Positions 26,436-35,050 of a DNA stretch of 64,000 nt are shown one piece after another. The notes beneath the pieces were generated by a model. The model was not told where the DNA came from. It saw nothing but the letters and a program-made list of their open reading frames with translations, and ran no database searches. The translations under genes and the position numbers were made by a program. This DNA comes from Candidatus Poribacteria bacterium. GTDB taxonomy: Bacteria > Poribacteria > WGA-4E > PCPOR2b. The first letter of the stretch is position 1. Each line of letters begins with the position of its first letter. The DNA lies in contig JAJECO010000085.1 in the NCBI GenBank assembly GCA_022822005.1, positions 1 through 64,000 of the forward strand. Direction: 5' to 3'.

Positions 26436-26475
26436 AAGAGTGGGGTGCAGTTTCCCGCTCTTTATTATTTTTTAT
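26436..26475 (+). terminator. Second terminator-like hairpin in rimP leader
   Basis: A 10-bp stem (26436-26445 with 26453-26462, two wobble pairs), a 7-nt loop and a T-rich tail (TATTATTTTTTATT). It lies about 115 bp before the rimP start. Together with the hairpin at 26278 it makes the leader a probable site of transcription attenuation. The rest of 26202-26590 has no gene. Confidence 0.55.
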
Positions 26476-26590
26476 TCAGAGATTTCGGTTGAGTGGGACG
26501 AAAGGAAATCAAGTTACTTTGAGTCCTAATCTTATCGGAGAGGTGTTAGCGGCTTTTTTTTAGCCCAACTTCGGACGGGTGTTATATACT

Positions 26591-27046
26591 ATGACATCTT
26601 CATTAGTCGCCGCTGTTGCCGACTTATTATCACCCGTTCTGGCTGATGAAGGAATCGAGTTGGTTGATGTCGAATATCAAGTTGATGCTCAAACGTTAAA
26701 ACTTCTGATTCATAAGCCCGGTGGTATTACTGTTCAAGATTGCCAACAGGTAAGCCGGATCGCGAACCCGATCCTTGATGTGTATGATGTGATGCTAGGC
26801 ACATACAATCTTGAGGTCGCTTCGCCGGGACTGAATCGACCGCTTATTTCAGAAGCCGATTTCCACAGGAATTTAGGTCAAAAAGTTCAAGTAGAGGTGT
26901 CCACCGCAGCCGGAAAGTTTTCACAGATCAACGGCACCCTAAATCAAGTCAGCGATGGAAAAGTCTTTCTGACCCTTTTGTCTGGAAAGACAGTTCAAAT
27001 CGCAATTTCCGATGTAATTCAAGCCCAAATCCAATTGATGTGGTAA
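26591..27046 (+). CDS. rimP: Ribosome maturation factor RimP
   Basis: A 151-aa protein needed for 30S subunit maturation. It has the RimP N-domain start (LLSPVLADEGIELVDVEYQ), the conserved VASPGLNRPL and the C-terminal SH3-like barrel (VSDGKVFLTLLSGKTVQIAISDV). The ATG at 26591 was chosen; an in-frame GTG at 26579 has no better ribosome site. First gene of the operon, overlapping nothing, with nusA starting 29 bp downstream. Its leader contains two terminator-like hairpins. Confidence 0.95.
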   Translation: MTSSLVAAVADLLSPVLADEGIELVDVEYQVDAQTLKLLIHKPGGITVQDCQQVSRIANPILDVYDVMLGTYNLEVASPGLNRPLISEADFHRNLGQKVQVEVSTAAGKFSQINGTLNQVSDGKVFLTLLSGKTVQIAISDVIQAQIQLMW

Positions 27047-27075
27047 AATCTTGGATGGAGGGTGGAGTTCATACA

Positions 27076-28407
27076 ATGAATAACGATTTAGTCATGACCA
27101 TGCGTCAAATTATGGATCAGACGGAGCTGCCACAGACAATCTTTATCGAGGCGATCGAAGCAGCACTATACTCAGCAGCCAAGCGGCGCTATGGATCCAC
27201 ACGAGGTGTGTCAATTAAAATTGATCCCGATCTGGGAAATATTAGGTGTTATGTCCCAAAAAAAGTGGTTGAGATTATGCGCCACTTTGCTACGGAAATT
27301 CCTATTGAGGAAGCATTGAAAATAAAACCCGATGCCCAGCTGGATGAGATCATTGAAGTTGAAATTGATCCAAGCGAATTTGGAAGAATTGAGGCCCAAA
27401 CGGCACGTCAGATCCTTGTCCAAAAAATAAAGGAAGCAGAACGCGAGCAAATCTATCAGGAGTACAAAGAACAAGAGGGTGAAGTTATCACCGGTTACTT
27501 CCAACGAACCGAACGCGGTAACCTCATCCTTGACTTGGAGCGGACGGAAGGTCTCCTGCCTTATAATGAGGTGCCTCGCCCACACAATTATCGACGAGGC
27601 GATCCACTGAAGTGCTTGATCGTAGAGGTCAATACAGACCAAAAAGGACCGCAAATTATCCTGTCACGTACACATAATGGTCTGATTGCCCGCCTGTTTG
27701 AAATAGAGGTCCCCGAGGTCTACGATGGGTTGGTTCGGATTATGGCAATTGCGCGCGATCCGGGAGACCGGGCAAAGGTCGCTGTTGTCGCGACTGATGA
27801 AAGTATTGACGCGGTTGGCACTTGTGTCGGTGTAAAAGGTTCACGAGTGCAAACAGTCGTAAGGGAGTTAGAGGGAGAGAAAATAGATCTACTTTCGTGG
27901 AATCAGGATCCCGCCCTTTTCATTGCGAATGCCTTGCAACCTGCTAATGTTGTGCGTGTGAACATTGATGATGAAGATACGGGTGCAGAGGTAATCGTGC
28001 CGGATGACCAATTATCCCTAGCCATTGGTCGGCGTGGACAAAATGCACGTCTTGCTGCGAAACTAACGGGTTGGAAAATCGACATAAAAAGCGAATCTGA
28101 AGCGGACACGCAATTTAAAGAAGAAATTGCAGAAGAGTTGTTCAAACCCGTTGAGACCGACTCATCTCAGTCAACCGATGAATCGGATTCTGAGGAAACT
28201 GCCGATCAGTCCTACACGGTCGGAACTGATTTGACCGAATTGGAAGGTGTCGGTGCTAAGACTGCTGAACTTCTTAGGGATTCCGATTTTTCGACGGTTG
28301 AATCAATCGCCCAAGCAACGCTGGAAGAACTCTCATCATTACCGGGAATTGGTGCGAAAACCGCTGAGAAGATTCATCATGCCGCATCGAAAATGCTTTC
28401 GGCGTAG
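27076..28407 (+). CDS. nusA: Transcription termination/antitermination factor NusA
   Basis: A 443-aa RNA polymerase-binding protein. Its N-terminal domain spans about 1-125, an S1 domain about 130-200 ([20 protein letters not shown]), and tandem KH domains follow ([44 protein letters not shown]). A C-terminal pair of helix-hairpin-helix repeats ([24 protein letters not shown]) closes the protein. An acidic serine-rich linker near 360-385 separates KH2 from the C-terminus. The start at 27076 has GGAGGG upstream. NusA commonly autoregulates this operon, which fits the hairpins in the leader. Confidence 0.97.
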   Translation: MNNDLVMTMRQIMDQTELPQTIFIEAIEAALYSAAKRRYGSTRGVSIKIDPDLGNIRCYVPKKVVEIMRHFATEIPIEEALKIKPDAQLDEIIEVEIDPSEFGRIEAQTARQILVQKIKEAEREQIYQEYKEQEGEVITGYFQRTERGNLILDLERTEGLLPYNEVPRPHNYRRGDPLKCLIVEVNTDQKGPQIILSRTHNGLIARLFEIEVPEVYDGLVRIMAIARDPGDRAKVAVVATDESIDAVGTCVGVKGSRVQTVVRELEGEKIDLLSWNQDPALFIANALQPANVVRVNIDDEDTGAEVIVPDDQLSLAIGRRGQNARLAAKLTGWKIDIKSESEADTQFKEEIAEELFKPVETDSSQSTDESDSEETADQSYTVGTDLTELEGVGAKTAELLRDSDFSTVESIAQATLEELSSLPGIGAKTAEKIHHAASKMLSA

Positions 28408-28453
28408 ATTTAATCCAAAGGGTTGTGATTGCTCATCGTTTAAGGAGGTTTAC

Positions 28454-28741
28454 ATGGCAGCGCTGCCTGTCCGCACCTGTATTGGCTGCCGAGGTAAATT
28501 TCCCAAGAAAGATCTACTGCGATTTGTTCAGGCTGCGACCGGAAAACTCCAGGCAGATCTAACGGGTAAATTGCCAGGACGTGGTGCCTATGTATGCCAA
28601 TCACAGGTGTGCATTAACGTTACTTTCAAGTCGCAGAAAATCAATGCCCACTTGCGAAGCAATCTTTCAAACCAGGTTGTTGATTCTTTCAAACAAGAAC
28701 TCCTGAGTCTGGTGAGTCATAGAAACGTGAAGGAGGTATAA
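28454..28741 (+). CDS. ylxR: YlxR-family RNA-binding protein
   Basis: A 95-aa DUF448 protein beginning MAALPVRTCIGCRGKFPKKDLLRF, with the family signature RTCIGCR and the GRGAYVC segment. AAGGAGG precedes the ATG at 28454. It lies between nusA and infB as in many bacteria. Homologues bind RNA or act as nucleoid-associated regulators, but the exact job is not settled. Confidence 0.93.
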   Translation: MAALPVRTCIGCRGKFPKKDLLRFVQAATGKLQADLTGKLPGRGAYVCQSQVCINVTFKSQKINAHLRSNLSNQVVDSFKQELLSLVSHRNVKEV

Positions 28742-28743
28742 GA

Positions 28744-30867
28744 ATGGTGAAAAGTAGTCAAACCAAGCGGAACGAAAATACTCAAGCTAAAAATAAAAAG
28801 ATTAGGGTTTATGAACTGGCAAAACAATATGGGGTGAGCAGCAAGAATTTTGTTGAAGAGCTGCAGGGATATGGCATTCCTGTCAAGAACCACATGAGTA
28901 CGCTGGATTCGGAAACCATTAAGTTAGTCGAAACCGAACGAAACGCTACAAAGCTACCACCTGCTGAACCTCCTGAAGCTAAAGTTGATCCGCCTCGCAC
29001 AAAAGAGAAAACAAAAAAAGTCGCAGCCGTTTCTACCGTCGACGAAGTGCAAGTTGTTGAGACAAAAACAGAAGGCCCCAAAGAGGCTGCAGCAGTCAGT
29101 GAGGAAGAGACAGTCGCAACTATTCCGCAGATTCAAGAAGGGGTCACTGTTGGACTCCTTGGTTCCGAATTAGGATTTAAGGGAACTGAAATGATTATGC
29201 GTCTGATGAAATTGGGGATCATGGCGAATATTAATCAACGCCTGGATTATGAGACACTACGAGCTATAAGCGACCAGTTTGGATTTGAAGCAGTGCGAAG
29301 GTTGACACTGGAAGAACAAATCCTTCAGGAAGAACCAGATGATACAACAAATCTTGTGTCTCGTTCTCCCGTTATTACAATTATGGGCCATGTCGATCAC
29401 GGTAAAACATCCCTGTTAGACGCTATTCGACAGTCAAATGTCATGGACACAGAGGCGGGCCAGATTACCCAGCATATCGGTGCTTACCATGTGGAATTGG
29501 AGAGTGGTAGTGTTGTTTTTCTTGATACGCCTGGACACGCAGCATTTACCGCGATGCGGGCTCGCGGCGCACAAGTGACCGATATCGTCGTTCTTGTTGT
29601 TGCAGCAGATGACGGCGTGATGCCCCAGACCGTCGAAGCGCTCAGCCATGCAAGAGCAGCGGAGGTCCCAATCCTCGTTGCACTCAACAAAATTGATGTC
29701 GAAAATGCCAGGCCGGATCATGTCAAACAACAGTTAGCAACACATGATCTCGTTCCCGAAGAATGGGGTGGGCAAACGATTTTTGTTGAAATCTCAGCAA
29801 AGGAACGAATTGGGATTGAAGAGCTGTTAGAGATGCTACTCCTTGAAGCAGAATTGCTTGAACTCAGTGCCAATCCGAACAGGCGTGCTCGTGGAACGGT
29901 TGCCGAAGCTGAATTGGATAAAGGACGAGGGCCTGTCGCAACCGTGCTTGTCCAAAATGGAACCTTGCATGTTGGTGATGCATTCGTTGCTGGGCGCTAC
30001 TATGGAAAGGTGCGTGCTATGATAAATGATCGAGGGCATCGTGTAAAAAGTGCGCCTCCTTCAACTCCAGTTGAAGTGCTTGGTTTCACAGGAGTGCCCG
30101 AGGCTGGAGACCAATTTCTGGCAGTTGACTCTGAAAGAGATGCAAAAGCCATTAGTGAATCCCGACAGGAACAGCATCGCGCTACACAATTGGGACCCCA
30201 GAGTCGTGTAAATTTAGATGATCTTTTCCAACAGATTCGGGAAGGTGATATTAAAGAGTTAAACGTCATCGTTAAAGGTGATGTACAAGGTTCCGTCGAA
30301 GCTGTCCTTGATTCCTTGCGGGACTTGAGCACAGAGGAAGTCAAGATTAACATCATTCATCAAGCCGTTGGTGGAATTACTGAAACTGACGTTTTACTAG
30401 CATCTGCCTCCAACGCAATTGTGGTTGGCTTTAATGTTCATCCCACCACCGGTGCCCTCATCGCGAAAGAGAACGAAGACATTGATGTCCGGACGTACAG
30501 CGTAATTTACGACCTTATCTCGGATGTAAAATCGGCGATGGAAGGGCTGCTTGATCCCGAAGTGAGAGAAGTTGTCGTTGGTAGGGGAATTGTTCGAGAG
30601 TTATTTAGGACACCACGCATGGGCACGATCGCAGGTAGCTATGTCAATTGGGGGCGCATCATCCGTAACTACGACCTCCGCGTTCTACGAGACAATCGCC
30701 TCATCTACGAGGGGAAGGTTGATTCGTTGCGGCATTTTAAAGACGATGTCACTGAAGTTCAGGCGAATTACGAGTGCGGCATCGGCGTTAGTGCTTTTGA
30801 TGATTTCAAAGTGAATGATGTGCTGGAGTGTTATACCCACGAGCGCATACCGCGCTCACTAAGATAG
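28744..30867 (+). CDS. infB: Translation initiation factor IF-2
   Basis: A 707-aa GTPase that places initiator tRNA on the 30S subunit. The N-terminal IF2_N module ([22 protein letters not shown]) is at about 19-40, followed by a charged linker of moderate length. A second IF2_N-type region follows ([20 protein letters not shown]). The GTPase domain has [16 protein letters not shown] and NKID; domains II-IV follow. It is shorter than the 890-aa E. coli protein, mainly through a shorter linker. AAGGAGG precedes the ATG, which starts two bases after the ylxR stop. Confidence 0.97.
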   Translation: MVKSSQTKRNENTQAKNKKIRVYELAKQYGVSSKNFVEELQGYGIPVKNHMSTLDSETIKLVETERNATKLPPAEPPEAKVDPPRTKEKTKKVAAVSTVDEVQVVETKTEGPKEAAAVSEEETVATIPQIQEGVTVGLLGSELGFKGTEMIMRLMKLGIMANINQRLDYETLRAISDQFGFEAVRRLTLEEQILQEEPDDTTNLVSRSPVITIMGHVDHGKTSLLDAIRQSNVMDTEAGQITQHIGAYHVELESGSVVFLDTPGHAAFTAMRARGAQVTDIVVLVVAADDGVMPQTVEALSHARAAEVPILVALNKIDVENARPDHVKQQLATHDLVPEEWGGQTIFVEISAKERIGIEELLEMLLLEAELLELSANPNRRARGTVAEAELDKGRGPVATVLVQNGTLHVGDAFVAGRYYGKVRAMINDRGHRVKSAPPSTPVEVLGFTGVPEAGDQFLAVDSERDAKAISESRQEQHRATQLGPQSRVNLDDLFQQIREGDIKELNVIVKGDVQGSVEAVLDSLRDLSTEEVKINIIHQAVGGITETDVLLASASNAIVVGFNVHPTTGALIAKENEDIDVRTYSVIYDLISDVKSAMEGLLDPEVREVVVGRGIVRELFRTPRMGTIAGSYVNWGRIIRNYDLRVLRDNRLIYEGKVDSLRHFKDDVTEVQANYECGIGVSAFDDFKVNDVLECYTHERIPRSLR

Positions 30868-30922
30868 AAGCGACGATGTGGCGACTGGTGGTTAAAACCC
30901 TCGTGTCAACTGCGTTACGCTT

Positions 30923-31207
30923 ATGCATATTGGAATCTGTACAATCTGGTTAACAATTCCAGACAGCCACTCACTCAAACAGAAACGGCAGGTAGTTAAA
31001 AGCATCACTGATCGTTTGAAAAATCGCTTTAACATCGCTGTTGCTGAAGTGGACCCGCTTGACAGGCATCAACAAGCTGTGCTCGGAGTGGTATCTGTGT
31101 CAAACGATACGAAGCATCTGAATCGTGTTTTGTCTTATGTTGTCAACTTTATTGAAGATACCCTGTTGGTAGAATTAACGGACTACCAAATTGAAATTCT
31201 GTCCTGA
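30923..31207 (+). CDS. ylxP: YlxP (DUF503) family protein
   Basis: A 94-aa small protein starting MHIGICTIWLTIPDSHSLKQKRQVVKS, the DUF503 signature. Its C-terminus is VNFIEDTLLVELTDYQIEIL. It sits between infB and rbfA, the usual place in Firmicutes and several other phyla. Function is poorly defined; a role in ribosome assembly is suggested by its neighbours. The stop overlaps the first possible rbfA start codon. Confidence 0.92.
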   Translation: MHIGICTIWLTIPDSHSLKQKRQVVKSITDRLKNRFNIAVAEVDPLDRHQQAVLGVVSVSNDTKHLNRVLSYVVNFIEDTLLVELTDYQIEILS

Positions 31208-31230
31208 TGAGATGGGATCTGAGGGAGATA

Positions 31231-31620
31231 ATGCCAGGAAGACGCACAGACCGTGTTGGTGTGCTTATACAAAGAGAATTAAGTGAAATTATTCAACGAG
31301 AGCTGAAAGATCCACGAGTTGGCTTTTGTACCATTTCCCAAGTTCAAGTTTCTACTGATCTGAAATATGCAGATATCAAGGTAAGCGTCGTTGGTGATAA
31401 AAGACAGAAAAGGAAATCCATAACGGGGCTTAAAAGTGCCGCTGGCTTCCTGCGGCGTGAGGTTGTACAGCGCATCGGCTTACGCCATGCCCCTGAACTG
31501 CGTTTTGAGTTAGACGATTCTGTAGATCAATTAATGCAGATAGATCGTCTGCTCAAACAAGTTCATACCGAAGAAGAAAATTCATTCCCTTCCGATAATG
31601 AGCCAACCCAGCCCAATTAG
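31231..31620 (+). CDS. rbfA: Ribosome-binding factor A
   Basis: A 129-aa KH-type protein that matures 16S rRNA and helps cold adaptation. It starts MPGRRTDRVGVLIQRELSEIIQRELKDPRVG, matching RbfA, and retains the LRFELDDSVDQLMQIDRLL C-terminal motif. ATG 31231 has GAGGGAG immediately upstream; ATG 31207 would overlap the ylxP stop. A short acidic tail ends the protein. Confidence 0.95.
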   Translation: MPGRRTDRVGVLIQRELSEIIQRELKDPRVGFCTISQVQVSTDLKYADIKVSVVGDKRQKRKSITGLKSAAGFLRREVVQRIGLRHAPELRFELDDSVDQLMQIDRLLKQVHTEEENSFPSDNEPTQPN

Positions 31621-31630
31621 CTAATCCGCT

Positions 31631-32602
31631 ATGGAAGATTATCAAGCAATTTTGCGGGTCTTTGACCAACATCAGTCTTTTGCCCTTTCTACACACGTCA
31701 ATCCGGATGGCGATGCACTCGGATCTGAATTAGCACTCTACTCCTTCCTTAAGGACCTCGGAAAACAGGTCAAGATTTTCAACACCGATGCCGCACCAAA
31801 GAATTACAGATTTCTTCCCTTCTACGACTCCATCTTGCCTGCTAAAGCCTTTCGCAATGACCCGCCTGAAGTCCTCGTCGTACTGGATGCAGGCGTGTTG
31901 AAGCGTATTGGCGGATATCTGTCTCGCTCCCTTGTCCCGACCAAGGCAATCGTCAACATTGATCACCACACTGCTGCTGAGCACTTTGGTGATTATAATC
32001 TTGTCGAAACCGATGCCTCATCGACGTCGGAGATTGTCTACCGGCTGATTCGACATCACGGAACCCCAATAGGAAACGAACGAGCGCTTTGCCTTTATAC
32101 AGGGATTATGTTCGATACCGGCTGTTTTCGATATTCCAATTCGACACCGGCGTCTCACCGTGTCGCAGCAGATTTAATTCGGGAAGGGATCGCTGTTGAC
32201 GAAGTGTACCGTGCTGTGTACGAGACTTTGCCTATTGGAACGATTTTGCTACTGAGTGAAGTTTTTCAGACTATTGGCACCACACCGGATGGCAAAATCG
32301 GTTGGCTATATGCAACGCAGGAGATGTTTCGTAAAACTGGAACGACCCGCGACAATGTTGACGGGTTTATTAATCATATCCGCTCTATCGACACTGTTGA
32401 GGTGGCAATCCTGGCGAGTGAGCAGAAACATGGTGAATCGAAGGTGAGTCTGCGGAGTAAATCGTCTGTTGATGTCGGCGAGATTGCTTCCGAATTTGGC
32501 GGTGGTGGACATCAGCGCGCCGCTGGTTGTGAGATCGATACACCCTGTGAAGAGGCAATTGCACAGCTAGTGGTAGTAACGCAACGACAGATGAGCAAAT
32601 AG
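31631..32602 (+). CDS. nrnA: NrnA-like DHH/DHHA1 phosphoesterase
   Basis: A 323-aa enzyme of the DHH family, likely a bifunctional oligoribonuclease and 3'-phosphoadenosine 5'-phosphate phosphatase. Motifs seen are STHVNPDGDALGSELAL, VLDAG, IDHHTAAEHFGDYN (the DHH motif) and the DHHA1 substrate-binding GGGGHQRAAG near the C-terminus. It starts 10 bp after rbfA. Its product degrades short RNAs and pAp, which fits with pnp (RNA decay) in the operon and with cysC (sulfate activation) elsewhere in the window. Confidence 0.92.
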   Translation: MEDYQAILRVFDQHQSFALSTHVNPDGDALGSELALYSFLKDLGKQVKIFNTDAAPKNYRFLPFYDSILPAKAFRNDPPEVLVVLDAGVLKRIGGYLSRSLVPTKAIVNIDHHTAAEHFGDYNLVETDASSTSEIVYRLIRHHGTPIGNERALCLYTGIMFDTGCFRYSNSTPASHRVAADLIREGIAVDEVYRAVYETLPIGTILLLSEVFQTIGTTPDGKIGWLYATQEMFRKTGTTRDNVDGFINHIRSIDTVEVAILASEQKHGESKVSLRSKSSVDVGEIASEFGGGGHQRAAGCEIDTPCEEAIAQLVVVTQRQMSK

Positions 32603-32641
32603 GGTGAAGGCTGGAGTTGGACGGCAAGAAGCGTAGTTATA

Positions 32642-32678
32642 CGGCGATTCGTTGGGACATTGGTCAGGGATCGCCGTC
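32642..32678 (+). other. Hairpin between nrnA and truB
   Basis: An 8-bp perfect stem (32642-32649 with 32671-32678) with a 21-nt loop lies in the 118-bp gap. No T-run follows. It may be an mRNA processing or stability element; function unknown. Confidence 0.4.
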
Positions 32679-32720
32679 AGGCATGAATTTGATTTTACAG
32701 TAAGCCCCGCTTGACAGACG

Positions 32721-33446
32721 ATGGGAATTCACGGCGTTCTCAATCTCAATAAACCCCCCAAAATTACCTCAAGACAGGCTGTGGATTACGTGAAACGCCT
32801 ACTAAGTGTGAAGAAGGCAGGACATGGGGGCACGCTTGATCCGGATGCTACGGGTGTCCTACTCATCTGTCTGGGAAAGGGGACAAAGTTATTTGAAGCG
32901 CTGCAGGCTGGCACAAAAGAATATGAAGGTACGCTTACACTGGGAATTACAACCGATACCCTTGATGCCAACGGACAAATTACCAAAACTCTGAATGCCA
33001 GCCAGATAACACTCGACCAAATTCGATCCGTCTGTCAGCAGTTTATTGGCGAAATCGAGCAAATACCACCGATGTTTTCTGCGGTAAAGCATAAGGGCAA
33101 ACCTCTTTATAAATTAGCACGTCAAGGGATTGAGATCGAGCGTCGTCCGAGGCACGTTTCTATTGAATCTATCGAATTGCTACTGTTTTGCCCTCCTGAA
33201 GTCCGTTTCCGGGTTGTTTGCTCTAAAGGGACGTATATTCGAACCCTCGCTTCAGATATGGGAACAGCATTGGGCTGCGGTGCTCATCTTTCAGACCTTA
33301 CTCGGACACGCTCTGGCATATTCAACATTGAGAGTGCATACACATTCGATGCCCTCGAACGTACCTCCGAATCTGCTGGTCAGGCCGTGATTCCAATTGA
33401 GGTCGTTGATAATATGCTAAAGCAGCAGTTGGTGCTTACTCGATGA
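32721..33446 (+). CDS. truB: tRNA pseudouridine(55) synthase TruB
   Basis: A 241-aa pseudouridine synthase for U55 in the T-loop of tRNAs. It begins MGIHGVLNLNKPPKITSRQAVDYVKR and carries the catalytic aspartate in HGGTLDPDATGVL. It keeps the KGTYIRTLASDMGTALGCGAHL motif. It is shorter than the 314-aa E. coli enzyme, lacking a full C-terminal PUA-like extension. It belongs to the nusA-pnp operon. Confidence 0.96.
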   Translation: MGIHGVLNLNKPPKITSRQAVDYVKRLLSVKKAGHGGTLDPDATGVLLICLGKGTKLFEALQAGTKEYEGTLTLGITTDTLDANGQITKTLNASQITLDQIRSVCQQFIGEIEQIPPMFSAVKHKGKPLYKLARQGIEIERRPRHVSIESIELLLFCPPEVRFRVVCSKGTYIRTLASDMGTALGCGAHLSDLTRTRSGIFNIESAYTFDALERTSESAGQAVIPIEVVDNMLKQQLVLTR

Positions 33447-33477
33447 TTTTCCAGTTACTAGTCTTTGGAGACTAAAT

Positions 33478-34455
33478 TTGCAGATTTACTATGATCTAGA
33501 CGCCCCTTCTAAATCGTTTCAGGATTCTATTGTTACTGTTGGTGTGTTTGATGGACTGCATGTTGGACATCAAGCGGTCATTCAACAGGTGTTGATTCAA
33601 AGGAAAAAAACCAAGCTACCGTGCTTTGTGCTGACCTTTGATCCACCGCCCTTGGCTTTCCTTGCTCCTGAAAGATGTCCCCCAGTCTTGACAACCCTTC
33701 CAAAGAAAATTGAGATATTAGAACAACTCGACGTTGATGCCGTCGTCTTCGCACGCTTTGACGCGTATCTGCAGCAGATGTCTCCTGACGCCTTTGTTCA
33801 GCAAGTACTACTGCGTCGATTGGGCGCTAGACAAGTTATCGTCGGTTACGATTGGCAGTTTGGGAAGGGACGATCCGGTAATGCCGAAGCCTTGAAGCAG
33901 CTTGGAAATCAGCACCAATTTGATGTGACGATTGTCGGGCCCGTGCAACTTCACGGCGAACCTGTTCATAGCACACGCGTTCGCGACGCCATTGCAGAGG
34001 GGAGCCTAAATATTGCATCTGAGCTCCTTGGACGCCAATATTCAATTATGGGTGAGGTGGTAGAGGGCGAGGGGCGTGGGCGACAGATCGGGTTTCCTAC
34101 CGCTAACATTGAGGCAGGAAAGCAGATGTTACCACCGAACGGGGTCTACGCCGTGCGGGTCAAGTTAGATGGAGATATGTTTGATGGCGTACTGAATATG
34201 GGGACTAGACCTACGTTTGGCGGAGAGAAAATCCAGGTTGAAACCCACCTATTCGACTTTGAGAAGATGATATATGGGAAAAAAATAGAGGTTTTTTTTA
34301 TCGAAAAGATTCGGGTTGAGCAGAGATTTCCAAACCCAGAGATGTTGGTTGCTCAGATTAATCAGGACGTTGCTGAGGCTAAAGCAACTTTGAATCGAGT
34401 CAGGACAGAAACACCCATTGCCGCCGAGTCCTGCTTGGATCAAGAGAGAATTTGA
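33478..34455 (+). CDS. ribF: Bifunctional riboflavin kinase/FAD synthetase
   Basis: A 325-aa RibF: an N-terminal nucleotidyltransferase (FAD synthetase; GVFDGLHVGHQ with the HxGH motif) and a C-terminal flavokinase (GRGRQIGFPTANI). It converts riboflavin to FMN and FAD. The start is a TTG at 33478 with GGAG eight bases upstream, so translation may be weak. A C-terminal charged extension follows the kinase domain. Placement between truB and rpsO is common. Confidence 0.95.
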   Translation: MQIYYDLDAPSKSFQDSIVTVGVFDGLHVGHQAVIQQVLIQRKKTKLPCFVLTFDPPPLAFLAPERCPPVLTTLPKKIEILEQLDVDAVVFARFDAYLQQMSPDAFVQQVLLRRLGARQVIVGYDWQFGKGRSGNAEALKQLGNQHQFDVTIVGPVQLHGEPVHSTRVRDAIAEGSLNIASELLGRQYSIMGEVVEGEGRGRQIGFPTANIEAGKQMLPPNGVYAVRVKLDGDMFDGVLNMGTRPTFGGEKIQVETHLFDFEKMIYGKKIEVFFIEKIRVEQRFPNPEMLVAQINQDVAEAKATLNRVRTETPIAAESCLDQERI

Positions 34456-34480
34456 TTTACAAAACGCTCTGATTTATGGT
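34452..34480 (+). promoter_or_regulatory. Candidate internal promoter before rpsO
   Basis: TTGATT (34452-34457) and TATGGT (34475-34480) with 17-bp spacing overlap the end of ribF. This could give independent rpsO-pnp transcription, as known for the rpsO promoter in other bacteria. Weak match. Confidence 0.3.
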
Positions 34481-34545
34481 ATATTAACCCCTATATGTAT
34501 GTGGAAAACGCATAGTGTATGAAAAAGCAAGTATAAAATAACGCA

Positions 34546-34697
34546 AGTTGCTAGTGATGTAAAATGTCGCAAAGCGGAAGCATGAAAACGAAATTGAGTT
34601 CCTCACTGCTCGCAGTGGATTGACAAATCCACTACACACGCGCAAAGATAGCTTGGATATGCCTATCCAAGCCGAGCTGGTTTAGCAACTAGCAACT
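34546..34697 (+). promoter_or_regulatory. Structured rpsO leader, three-way-junction-like
   Basis: A perfect 10-bp closing stem (34546-34555 with 34688-34697) encloses two hairpins: 8 bp at 34614-34633 (GACA loop) and 9 bp at 34651-34672 (TGCC loop). A competing hairpin (34604-34608 with 34613-34617) shares bases with the first. The closing stem ends about 12 bases before the AAGGAGG ribosome site of rpsO. S15 mRNA leaders in several phyla bind S15 through such junctions. Hence S15 autoregulation is proposed. It could instead be a dispersed repeat that inserted here. Confidence 0.55.
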
Positions 34698-34724
34698 CAG
34701 GTTAAAATAAGGAGGTGAATTTAT

Positions 34725-35015
34725 ATGGCACTCGCAGTTGAACAGAAAAAAGAATTGGTCGAAGCACATAAAACTCATGATAGCGATACCGGGTCACCAG
34801 AAGTCCAGGTGGCAATTATCCAGACTCGCATCCGGGAGTTGACGGAGCATTTTCGGACCCATAGAAAAGACCATCATTCGAGACAGGGACTGTTTAGACT
34901 TGTAAGTAAACAACGCCGTTTATTGCGTTATCTGCATAGGCAAGATGTTCAACGGTATCGTGATTTGATTACTCAACTTGGAATTCGAGACACAATTTCA
35001 GGCAGGAGAGGCTAG
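34725..35015 (+). CDS. rpsO: 30S ribosomal protein S15
   Basis: A 96-aa primary 16S rRNA-binding protein. Conserved segments are DTGSPEVQVAIIQTRI, HRKDHHSRQGLFRLVSKQRRLLRYL and the C-terminal YRDLITQLGIR. E. coli S15 is 89 aa; here a few residues extend the C-terminus. A strong AAGGAGGTG ribosome site precedes the ATG. It is followed by pnp 35 bp downstream, the conserved rpsO-pnp order. Confidence 0.97.
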   Translation: MALAVEQKKELVEAHKTHDSDTGSPEVQVAIIQTRIRELTEHFRTHRKDHHSRQGLFRLVSKQRRLLRYLHRQDVQRYRDLITQLGIRDTISGRRG

Positions 35016-35050
35016 TAGACCACCGTAGAACGTTGTGAGGAGGAAAGATA

